NCBI GenBank assembly: GCA_017549125.1
Contig: JAFYVL010000024.1
Coordinates: forward strand, 1-35,299
From: Oscillospiraceae bacterium
Lineage (GTDB): Bacteria; Bacillota; Clostridia; Oscillospirales; Oscillospiraceae
Reading direction: 5' to 3'
Length of the DNA: 35,299 nt
The notes beneath the pieces were generated by a model, which made no database searches, was not told the origin of the DNA, and saw only the letters and a list, made by a program, of their open reading frames with translations. Both the position numbers and the translations under genes were made by a program. Below are positions 18,426 through 25,400 of this stretch, one piece after another (position 1 is the first letter of the stretch; each line of letters begins with the position of its first letter).

Positions 18426-19463
18426 TTATAATTCTTCGATTCTCTTTAATAAGGCCGGCAGCAATTCATCGTAAGGCAATTTACAGATCTGCTGTCCTCT
18501 TTCAAACAACATACCGCAACCATCACCACCAGCGATGCCAATATCGGCCTCCCGGGCTTCACCAGGACCATTGACGATACAACCCATCACAGCAACTGTA
18601 ATCGGTTTTTCACAATCTTTTAGAGCTTCGTCCACCTTATTCACCAGTCCGATCAAATCAATTTTGGTGCGACCACAGGTAGGACAGGAAATAATATTAA
18701 CGCCATCATTGCGCAAACCAGCTGCCTTTAGAATATCCTTGGCTGCATAAACTTCCTCTACAGGATCGTCAGTTAAGCTTACACGAATTGTATCACCAAT
18801 ACCATCCAACAAAAGCGCACCGATACCCATTGCAGATTTCATCAATCCCATACGAACAGGGCCGGTCTCTGTGACACCAATATGGATCGGATAATCGCAC
18901 TTACTGCGGAACAAACGGGCTGCGGCTACCATGGTAGGTACAGTAGAAGACTTCATGGACACGCAGGTATCATAAAATCCATACTTTTCCAACAGTTCCA
19001 GGTGTTCAAAAGCGCTTTCCACCAAGGCTTCCGCCGTGGGATGTCCATACTTCTCCAGCAGGCGCTTATCCAGGCTACCGCCATTTACACCAATGCGAAT
19101 GGGAATTCCACGTTCCTTACAAACTGCAACCACAGCCTGCACATGATCCTCACCGCCAATATTACCAGGGTTAATTCGGATCTTTGCCGCACCACCTTCG
19201 GCAGCCGCAATGGCCAAACGATAGTCAAAATGAATATCTGCAACCAAAGGTAGCGGAGATTCTTTACAAATCTCAGAAAACGCTTCTGCGGCAACTTTAT
19301 CCGGTACTGCCAAACGCGCAATCTGACAGCCTGCAGCCTGCAATCTGAGGATCTGTGCAAGAGAACCTGCTACATCCTCCGTTTTGGTATTAAGCATAGA
19401 TTGAATCACCACTGGTGCACCGCCGCCAATGGTAATTCCGCCAACATGAATTGATCTGGTCAT
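18426..19463 (-). CDS. ispG: 4-hydroxy-3-methylbut-2-enyl diphosphate synthase (GcpE)
   Basis: A 345-residue IspG of the short bacterial type, a [4Fe-4S] enzyme that converts MEcPP to HMBPP near the end of the MEP isoprenoid pathway. The N-terminal barrel opens with IHVGGITIGGGAPVVIQSMLNTKTEDV. The cluster ligands are in SCPTCGRT (two cysteines, about residues 257-260) and VMGCIVNGPGEA (third), followed by the glutamate of GEAREADIGIAGG. AAGGGG, at the end of rseP, precedes the ATG by 7 bases; the gap to the rseP stop is 5 bases. dxr, which makes MEP, is two genes upstream, and uppS, which uses the product, is in the same unit. It occupies the position that proS has in Bacillus. Confidence 0.96.
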   Translation of the reverse strand: MTRSIHVGGITIGGGAPVVIQSMLNTKTEDVAGSLAQILRLQAAGCQIARLAVPDKVAAEAFSEICKESPLPLVADIHFDYRLAIAAAEGGAAKIRINPGNIGGEDHVQAVVAVCKERGIPIRIGVNGGSLDKRLLEKYGHPTAEALVESAFEHLELLEKYGFYDTCVSMKSSTVPTMVAAARLFRSKCDYPIHIGVTETGPVRMGLMKSAMGIGALLLDGIGDTIRVSLTDDPVEEVYAAKDILKAAGLRNDGVNIISCPTCGRTKIDLIGLVNKVDEALKDCEKPITVAVMGCIVNGPGEAREADIGIAGGDGCGMLFERGQQICKLPYDELLPALLKRIEEL

Positions 19464-19468
19464 ACTCT

Positions 19469-20533
19469 TTACCCCTTAAAAATGGTAAATACATCCTTAA
19501 ACAAGATGAGCGCCATGAGAACCATCAGTAAAAGCATACCAACGCCATGGATATAGCCCTCAATCTTGGAATTCAGCTTTTTCTTTGTAATTTTTTCGAT
19601 AGTAGTCGTGAGTAACAATCCAACTACACGACCACCATCCAGTGCCGGAATGGGCAACAAATTCATGATGCCCAAATTGATTGCAAGGAATGCACCGAAA
19701 TATAGCATGCTAATAATCGCATCCAGAGTGGTTTCTGATTGCTCTGCAGTATCAGACATAACTTTTACGATGCCAACAGGACCAGACATATCTGAAAAAC
19801 CGGCCTGTCCGGAAAGTAGCATTTGCAGACTCAATCTTACCACTCTGCCTGTATTTAAGCAGTTATTCCACGCAAGACTCACCTTATCCTCAAAGGTCAA
19901 GTCCTTATCTACCACGAAATTGATACCGTATTGCATCTGCTCATTCCCATTTTTATCCACAACCAAATGTTTTTCCATCTTGAAGTTATCCAAACGGACT
20001 TCCTTGCCGTTTCTATCAACAACCACATCATGGGTATCACCGGGATTCAAGGATAAAATCATAGAAAAGTCACTACGCAAATAAATATTTTCGCCATCCA
20101 ATTCGACAAAGCGGTCACCTGCTTGCAGACCACCTGCTTCATCGATAGTAGCGTATTTCTCAAAGCTATCAATAACAGGTAACACTGCCTCTTCAGCAGG
20201 CAAGTAGACCAGCAGCATTAACACGCCGCCGATAAGCAAATTCATTACAGAACCTGCAATCAAGATGATTAATCGCTTCCACCATGCAGCCTTTTGAAAG
20301 GATCTGGGATTATCCGTATCCTCGTCCTCACCCTCCATGGCACAAAAACCACCGATGGGAATGCAACGTATGGAATAGGTAGTCTCTCCCCTTTTCCACT
20401 TTACAATGGCAGGTCCCATGAACATGGAAAATTCATTCACCTGTACACCGGACAACTTTGCGGCCACAAAATGACCCAATTCATGAACAAAGATCAAAAG
20501 ACTGAATAGTAAAATTGCAAAAATAATCGACAT
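19469..20533 (-). CDS. rseP: Site-2 intramembrane zinc protease RseP/RasP (M50)
   Basis: A 354-residue multi-spanning membrane protease. The zinc motif HELGH is at residues 17-21 in the first span, the third ligand is in NLLPIPALDGGRV (about residue 300), and a PDZ domain lies between (AGGLQAGDRFVELDGENIY). The C-terminus is hydrophobic (GVGMLLLMVLMALILF). Proteins of this family cut anti-sigma factors and remnant signal peptides in the membrane. GAGG precedes the ATG by 6 bases and the gene begins 12 bases after dxr. The position between dxr and polC is the same as rasP in Bacillus. It could help activate extracytoplasmic stress sigma factors, none of which is in the window. Confidence 0.95.
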   Translation of the reverse strand: MSIIFAILLFSLLIFVHELGHFVAAKLSGVQVNEFSMFMGPAIVKWKRGETTYSIRCIPIGGFCAMEGEDEDTDNPRSFQKAAWWKRLIILIAGSVMNLLIGGVLMLLVYLPAEEAVLPVIDSFEKYATIDEAGGLQAGDRFVELDGENIYLRSDFSMILSLNPGDTHDVVVDRNGKEVRLDNFKMEKHLVVDKNGNEQMQYGINFVVDKDLTFEDKVSLAWNNCLNTGRVVRLSLQMLLSGQAGFSDMSGPVGIVKVMSDTAEQSETTLDAIISMLYFGAFLAINLGIMNLLPIPALDGGRVVGLLLTTTIEKITKKKLNSKIEGYIHGVGMLLLMVLMALILFKDVFTIFKG

Positions 20534-20545
20534 GAGTTTCCTCGC

Positions 20546-21688
20546 TTAATCAGAACTTACCGCCAATCTGGCCTGACGGTCGGCCTCCAAAATTTGCTCC
20601 AAATTCGGTTCAGCTATAAATGGAACAGTTTCCACCGCTTTATTTACCAAACGATAAATATCATAGAAACCAATCTTATCCTCCAGGAACATGGCAACAG
20701 CAGCTTCGTTAGCGCCATTCATAACAGGGCAAGCTGTACCGCCAGCCTTTCCGCAGGCACGAGCCAGTGCCAAGCACGGAAAAGCATCCATATCCGGAGC
20801 CGCAAAGGTAAGCGGTCCACAATTCAGCAAATCCAGAGCAGGGGCAATGCATTTTGTGCGTTGTGGATATGTCATTGCTAACTGAATAGGCAAACGCATA
20901 TCCGGGCTTCCCATTTGCGCCATCACAGCGCCATCTGTATATTCTACCATACTATGCACAATACTCTGGCGATGGATCACAACATCCACCTTCTCCAGAG
21001 GCATATCATACAAACGCATAGCCTCAATAACTTCCAGGCCCTTATTCATTAAGGTGGCGCAATCGATGGTGATTTTCGCACCCATCTTCCAGTTGGGGTG
21101 CTTTAATGCATCTGCTTTTGTTACACGCTTTAGCTGATCTGCATCCATCCCATAGAACGGGCCGCCCGAACAGGTCAAGATCAACCGTTTAATCTCGTCA
21201 TGTGAACGACTACCCATCAAACATTGGAAAATAGCAGAATGCTCAGAATCCACCGGGATGATTTCTGCACCATACCGCTTTGCCTCTGCCATAACCAACT
21301 CACCGGCGCAAACCAGGGTTTCCTTATTGGCAAGCCCAATGCGTTTTTGGGCACGGAGCGCTGCCAGCGTAGGTTTCAAGCCGACCATACCCACAACCGC
21401 AGTAATCACGCAATCCGCCTGCGGCATTGTGGCTGCCTCTATCAGACCTTCCTCACCATAGGCAACTCGAACAGGCAAGTCTGCAATTTCTGCTTGTAGA
21501 CGTTCTGCAGCCTCCTGTGTTGCCATAACGGCCAACTGAGGAAGATACTTTCTGCATTGCTCAGCCATGCGCTCCGCACCGGAACCTGCAGTTAATGCGC
21601 AAACAGTCAAACCCAACGCATCAATAACATCCAGGCTCTGACGACCGATAGAACCGGTAGAACCTAGGATACTAATACACTTTGTCAT
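20546..21688 (-). CDS. dxr: 1-deoxy-D-xylulose 5-phosphate reductoisomerase
   Basis: A 380-residue DXR, the first committed enzyme of the MEP pathway, reducing and rearranging DXP to MEP with NADPH. The NADPH fold starts at LGSTGSIGRQSLDVI (about residue 8). NKETLVCAGELVM and the metal-binding DSEHSAIFQCL (about residue 147) are intact, with CSGGPF in the flexible loop and MNGANEAAV near the C-terminus. The start is 2 bases after the cdsA stop and lacks a strong Shine-Dalgarno (GGCGGTGA only), so it is probably coupled to cdsA. Fosmidomycin is the known inhibitor of this family. Confidence 0.97.
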   Translation of the reverse strand: MTKCISILGSTGSIGRQSLDVIDALGLTVCALTAGSGAERMAEQCRKYLPQLAVMATQEAAERLQAEIADLPVRVAYGEEGLIEAATMPQADCVITAVVGMVGLKPTLAALRAQKRIGLANKETLVCAGELVMAEAKRYGAEIIPVDSEHSAIFQCLMGSRSHDEIKRLILTCSGGPFYGMDADQLKRVTKADALKHPNWKMGAKITIDCATLMNKGLEVIEAMRLYDMPLEKVDVVIHRQSIVHSMVEYTDGAVMAQMGSPDMRLPIQLAMTYPQRTKCIAPALDLLNCGPLTFAAPDMDAFPCLALARACGKAGGTACPVMNGANEAAVAMFLEDKIGFYDIYRLVNKAVETVPFIAEPNLEQILEADRQARLAVSSD

Positions 21689-21690
21689 TA

Positions 21691-22506
21691 TTATTTCACC
21701 GCCACAGGTAAAAGAATCAACAAAATTTCAACCAAAGGAGCAATAATGGTGGTGGAGTCAAAACGATCCAAGATACCACCGTGACCGGGAATCAGATTAC
21801 CGTAATCCTTAATGCCAGTCTGACGCTTAATGGTGGAGAAGCACAGGTCGCCAAACACACCGGCAACAGAGCCGACCACACCATACAGTACAGCAGCCAA
21901 ATAGTTCACCTTAAAGGAGAAACCAAACTGTAAAATCACACCATAAATAATCATACCCAGAATCGCACCCAAAATGCCACCGATAGCACCCTCGATGGTT
22001 TTCTTGGGGCTAATAGTAGGCGCAAGCTTATGCTTACCCAGGAATCGACCGGCAAAATAGGCTCCACTATCAGAGATAAATGCCAGCACAAAGGGAATCA
22101 TAATAAAAAATCTGCCGTGTGCACCGCTATGAATACGAACCAACGCAGTCAGCAGGAATGGTATCAGCAAACCGGCAGCAAGACAGACGATCACCTTATC
22201 AAAAGGCAGCTTCATGTCAGAAATCATAATTTCCGCAAACATGATCACCACCATCAGCAATACGCCCAGTAAGGCCCATACATAACTTCCACCCAGGTTG
22301 CTCCAAATAGCAACCAAGAATGCCATAACTGCCGCATAAGCAATCAAGCGGACATGGCGCACATAGCCCGTTCCCCACAGCAATTCGTAAGCTGCAATAG
22401 AAGCTGCCAAACCGAACAGAATTGCCGTACAAATGGAAGGCAATACCAGAACGATCAGGAGCAATAGAGGCAGTAATGCTACCGCTGCAAGAATTCTAGT
22501 TTTCAT
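21691..22506 (-). CDS. cdsA: Phosphatidate cytidylyltransferase (CDP-diacylglycerol synthase)
   Basis: A 271-residue integral membrane enzyme with about eight hydrophobic segments, starting MKTRILAAVALLPLLLLIVLVLP. The CDP-alcohol cytidylyltransferase signature is complete near residues 214-247: STIKRQTGIKD followed by PGHGGILDRFDS. It makes CDP-diacylglycerol from phosphatidic acid and CTP, the precursor of most phospholipids. TAGGAGG, which includes the stop of the upstream phosphatase gene, precedes the ATG by a good distance. The gap to that gene is 12 bases. Confidence 0.96.
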   Translation of the reverse strand: MKTRILAAVALLPLLLLIVLVLPSICTAILFGLAASIAAYELLWGTGYVRHVRLIAYAAVMAFLVAIWSNLGGSYVWALLGVLLMVVIMFAEIMISDMKLPFDKVIVCLAAGLLIPFLLTALVRIHSGAHGRFFIMIPFVLAFISDSGAYFAGRFLGKHKLAPTISPKKTIEGAIGGILGAILGMIIYGVILQFGFSFKVNYLAAVLYGVVGSVAGVFGDLCFSTIKRQTGIKDYGNLIPGHGGILDRFDSTTIIAPLVEILLILLPVAVK

Positions 22507-22518
22507 ATCTTTTTCCTC

Positions 22519-23160
22519 CTAGCAATTGGCTGGCAGAACGGATGTAAGCGTGCCCAAGTGAGCATCGTAGCTGACATTATCTATCTTCAGCCTTTGGTTT
22601 TCAAATCTGAGTTCCGTCACCGAGGCATTAGAAACCCAAGGAACATCTTTCATTTGTTGCAAGGTTTTTCCTTCACAAAAACATTGTATTGCACGAATGG
22701 GAGTGCCATGCGTCACAATCACAACTGTTTTATCCGGATTGCTACTGGCAATATCTACTAACGTCTGCACAACCCTGTGTTGCAATTGGGCAACAGACTC
22801 GCCTTCATCACAAACCGCATTACCAATATCTTTCAGCCATGCAGTATAGCTCACAGGATACATAATAGGCAATTGATCAAAGGAGGTTTGTTCCCATAAT
22901 CCGGCATATATTTCTCGAAGTTCACGCATAGGGATCACATCCGTACCCAAACGATCAGCCAATGACTTACCTGTCAAATACGCCCTCTGTAAATCGCTGC
23001 TGTAAATGCGATCCACAGAATAGTGTTTCATAATATATTGCGCAGTGATGTCTGCTTGAGAAATACCAAGCGGTGTTAAGGAACAATCCCAGCTACCGGC
23101 AAATACCTTCTGCAGATTAGCCTCAGATTGCCCGTGCCGTACCAACAGAATCCTGGTCAT
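22519..23160 (-). CDS. Histidine phosphatase (phosphoglycerate mutase-like) inserted in the uppS-cdsA unit
   Basis: A 213-residue histidine phosphatase superfamily protein. The catalytic RHG motif is in ILLVRHGQSEAN (H9), the acid/base region is REIYAGLWEQ (about residues 78-87) and the second histidine is in VVIVTHGTPIRA (about residue 150). It has no signal peptide or membrane span. I chose the ATG at 23160 (MTRILLVRHGQ); the frame stays open to 23250 but that part overlaps uppS. The start is 1 base after the uppS stop and the gene ends 12 bases before cdsA, so it is a fully integrated member of the unit. The family includes phosphoglycerate mutases, CobC/PhoE-type phosphatases and sugar-phosphatases; the substrate cannot be read from the sequence. 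A role in lipid-linked or isoprenoid phosphate metabolism is suggested by position only. Confidence 0.88.
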   Translation of the reverse strand: MTRILLVRHGQSEANLQKVFAGSWDCSLTPLGISQADITAQYIMKHYSVDRIYSSDLQRAYLTGKSLADRLGTDVIPMRELREIYAGLWEQTSFDQLPIMYPVSYTAWLKDIGNAVCDEGESVAQLQHRVVQTLVDIASSNPDKTVVIVTHGTPIRAIQCFCEGKTLQQMKDVPWVSNASVTELRFENQRLKIDNVSYDAHLGTLTSVLPANC

Positions 23161-23161
23161 A

Positions 23162-23872
23162 TTATGCGCCACCAAAGCGTCTGTTGCGACGATTATATTC
23201 CATAATGGCCTCATCCAAATGCTTCGGTTGAAAATCCGGCCACAGAACATTCAAAAATACATATTCAGAATATGCAGATTGCCATAGCAAGAAATTACTG
23301 GTTCTCATCTCGCCGGAAGGACGAATAATCAGTTCCGGGTCCGGCACATCTGCAGAATACAGATAGCCGGAAAGCATCTGTTCTGTCAGTTCCTCCGGCT
23401 GTCTCTTACCCTCTGCCACATCTTTAGCAAAGGCTTTTGTTGCACGAACGATCTCGTCCCTGCCGCCGTAATTCAAGCAAAAATTCACCTGCACGTCATC
23501 ATACTGCGCAGAGCGTTCCTGCGCATCTGTGCAAAGTTTTTGCAATTCAGGGCTAAGACGGCTGATATCGCCAAATACCTTGAAGCGGACACGGTTTTTC
23601 TCCATGTCTGTAATAGCTTCTTTCAGATATTTACCCATCAACTTCATAATACCGGATATCTCCTCCTCGGAGCGTTTCCAATTTTCTGTGGAGAAGGCAT
23701 AAACCGTCAAATATTTCACACCAATACTACGGCAATAATTCGCAGTACGTCGAAATGCCTCGGCACCTGCGGCGTGTCCGGCAGTTCTAGGCAAAAAACG
23801 TTTTTTAGCCCAACGACCATTGCCATCCATAATAATTGCAATATGGTTAGGGACTGGCATCTTATTATCCAT
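23162..23872 (-). CDS. uppS: Undecaprenyl diphosphate synthase (cis-prenyltransferase)
   Basis: A 236-residue UppS that adds isoprene units to farnesyl diphosphate to make the C55 lipid carrier for cell-wall synthesis. The catalytic aspartate is D16 in IIMDGNGRWAKKR. The conserved TVYAFSTENW, FCLNYGGRDEI and C-terminal RPSGEMRTSNFLLWQSAYSE segments are intact. I chose the ATG at 23872 (MDNKMPVPNHIAI), which has GAGGTGG 7 bases upstream; an in-frame TTG at 23878 is less likely. It follows frr after 61 bases that contain a GC-rich hairpin. Confidence 0.96.
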   Translation of the reverse strand: MDNKMPVPNHIAIIMDGNGRWAKKRFLPRTAGHAAGAEAFRRTANYCRSIGVKYLTVYAFSTENWKRSEEEISGIMKLMGKYLKEAITDMEKNRVRFKVFGDISRLSPELQKLCTDAQERSAQYDDVQVNFCLNYGGRDEIVRATKAFAKDVAEGKRQPEELTEQMLSGYLYSADVPDPELIIRPSGEMRTSNFLLWQSAYSEYVFLNVLWPDFQPKHLDEAIMEYNRRNRRFGGA

Positions 23873-23895
23873 GTACAAGCCACCTCACTAAACAG

Positions 23896-23917
23896 TTGGG
23901 GGTGCAAGCACCCCCAA
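23896..23917 (-). other. GC-rich hairpin between frr and uppS
   Basis: GGGGGTGC and GCACCCCC form a perfect inverted repeat with two further A/T pairs outside. On the minus strand it is followed by AACTGTTTAG, not a T-run. It is therefore more likely a processing, stability or partial termination element inside the unit than a true terminator. Confidence 0.6.
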
Positions 23918-23933
23918 AAATTATACGCCAATA

Positions 23934-24488
23934 TTAGATTGCCATCAATTCCTTTTCCTTTGCAGCGCATGCATCGTCCACTTTCTTTGTGAACTTATCC
24001 AACAGATCCTGCAGATCCTTTTCAGCCTTCTTTTGCTCATCCTCGGTAATCTCGGAATCCTTCTTCAGCTTTTTCACATAGTCCATGCCATCACGACGAA
24101 TATTACGCATAGCAACCTTTGCCTCTTCAGCGTACTTCTTCACCTGCTTGGTCAATTCCTTACGACGCTCCTCAGTCAGCTGGGGGAATACCAAACGAAC
24201 GACCTTGCCATCATTCTGGGGATTAATGCCCAGGTCGCTAGCCTGAATTGCCTTCTGAATTTCCTTCAGCAAGGTAGTATCCCAGGGCTGAATGACCAGA
24301 GTACGAGCATCGGGAGAAGAAATTGTTGCGACACCATTGAGGGGCGTCTCACTACCATAATACTCAACAGTAATACGATCCAGCACCTTTGCATTGGCAC
24401 GGCCTGCGCGAACAGCACCGAACTCCTCACCCAGGTGATCCAGAGCCTTTTCCATTCTTCTGGAATAATCCTTAAAATCTACACTCAT
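23934..24488 (-). CDS. frr: Ribosome recycling factor
   Basis: A 184-residue RRF of exact family length, which splits post-termination ribosomes together with EF-G. The three-helix bundle shows VRAGRANAKVLDRITVEYYG near residues 26-45, then PLNGVATISSPDARTLVIQPWD, and the C-terminal RRKELTKQVKKYAEEAKVAMRNIRRD. GGAGG lies 8 bases before the ATG, within the last codons of pyrH; the gap to pyrH is 3 bases. pyrH-frr-uppS is the standard order in Firmicutes. Confidence 0.98.
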   Translation of the reverse strand: MSVDFKDYSRRMEKALDHLGEEFGAVRAGRANAKVLDRITVEYYGSETPLNGVATISSPDARTLVIQPWDTTLLKEIQKAIQASDLGINPQNDGKVVRLVFPQLTEERRKELTKQVKKYAEEAKVAMRNIRRDGMDYVKKLKKDSEITEDEQKKAEKDLQDLLDKFTKKVDDACAAKEKELMAI

Positions 24489-24491
24489 AGG

Positions 24492-25211
24492 TTAGTCCTC
24501 CTTAACGATAGTACCAATTTTTTTACCGCATACAACGCGGATAATGTTTTCGGGATCTGCCAATGCAAAACAAACCAGCTTCATATGATTGTCCATGGCC
24601 AAGGTCATAGCAGTAGTATCTGTAGCCTTCAGATGGCGAGCCAGAACCTCATCGTAGGTCAGCTCATCAAACTTCACAGCAGTGGGATCCACATTCGGAT
24701 CAGCAGAGTAAATGCCATCCACATTCTTCGCCATCAAAATAGCATCGGCCTCAATTTCCACACCTCGCAAAACTGCGCCGGTATCTGTGGAGAAATAAGG
24801 ATTACCGGTACCTGCGGCAAAAATCACGACCTTACCCTCATTTAAGTAACGATCCGCGGTATCACGGGTAAAATACTCCGCAAACTTATTCATCTCAACA
24901 GCGGTCAAGACACGTGCATCCACACCGTGCTTTTCCAGAGCATCTGCCACAGCGATACTATTCATAACCGTAGCCAACATACCCATGGCATCGCCGTGAG
25001 AACGCTGCATCTTGTCAGCACCATCCTTCACGCCACGCCAGAAGTTACCGCCACCGATCACGATACCGATCTGTACACCCATATCGCGGCATCTGCGGAT
25101 TACATCACAAACAGAATTGATCACAGTAAAATCCAGGCCTCTGTGAGCATCTCCAGCCAGGGCCTCACCGCTGATTTTCAGCAGAATTCTTTTGTACTTG
25201 ATTTGTTCCAA
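24492..25211 (-). CDS. pyrH: Uridylate kinase (UMP kinase)
   Basis: A 239-residue bacterial UMP kinase of the amino acid kinase fold, phosphorylating UMP to UDP. Conserved parts include YKRILLKISGEAL near the N-terminus, VIGGGNFWRG, DAMGMLATVMN, FAAGTGNPYFSTDTGA and MAKNVDGIYSADP. I chose a TTG start at 25211 (MEQIKYKRI), with AGGAG 8 bases upstream; it gives the same N-terminus as the Bacillus protein. An ATG at 25229 is in frame, but its codons would contain the ribosome binding site. It heads the long lipid/replication unit under its own promoter; rpsB and tsf, which often precede it, are not here. Confidence 0.95.
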   Translation of the reverse strand: MEQIKYKRILLKISGEALAGDAHRGLDFTVINSVCDVIRRCRDMGVQIGIVIGGGNFWRGVKDGADKMQRSHGDAMGMLATVMNSIAVADALEKHGVDARVLTAVEMNKFAEYFTRDTADRYLNEGKVVIFAAGTGNPYFSTDTGAVLRGVEIEADAILMAKNVDGIYSADPNVDPTAVKFDELTYDEVLARHLKATDTTAMTLAMDNHMKLVCFALADPENIIRVVCGKKIGTIVKED

Positions 25212-25237
25212 GCAAATCACTCCTCTCATCTTTCCCT

Positions 25238-25266
25238 ATTTTATAATAAGTCACGCAAATTGACAA
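25238..25266 (-). promoter_or_regulatory. Promoter of the pyrH-to-polC unit
   Basis: On the minus strand TTGTCA (25266-25261) and TAAAAT (25243-25238) are separated by 17 bases, with an A/T-rich block upstream that could be an UP element. No other good promoter was found before pyrH. Confidence 0.7.
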
Positions 25267-25336
25267 CTATAATTTATCATTTTTCCAAAAAGTTTTTGAT
25301 TTTTTTATAAACTGTCCATCTTAAAGCGATTCATGG

Positions 25337-25365
25337 TTGCAATTAAACGATAAATAGGTTATAAT
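25337..25365 (+). promoter_or_regulatory. Promoter of glnS
   Basis: TTGCAA (25337-25342) and TATAAT (25360-25365) are spaced 17 bases apart. Predicted transcription starts near 25372, after the upstream ATG at 25368, which supports the start at 25401. The leader of about 30 bases leaves no room for a T-box. Confidence 0.87.
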
Positions 25366-25400
25366 GTATGGGAATTTTAGCAAAAGAGAGGATGCTTAAG

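Noticed and set aside
23160..23250. N-terminal extension of the histidine phosphatase
   Set aside because: The extra 30 residues overlap the uppS 3' end in another frame; the family motif starts right after the ATG at 23160.
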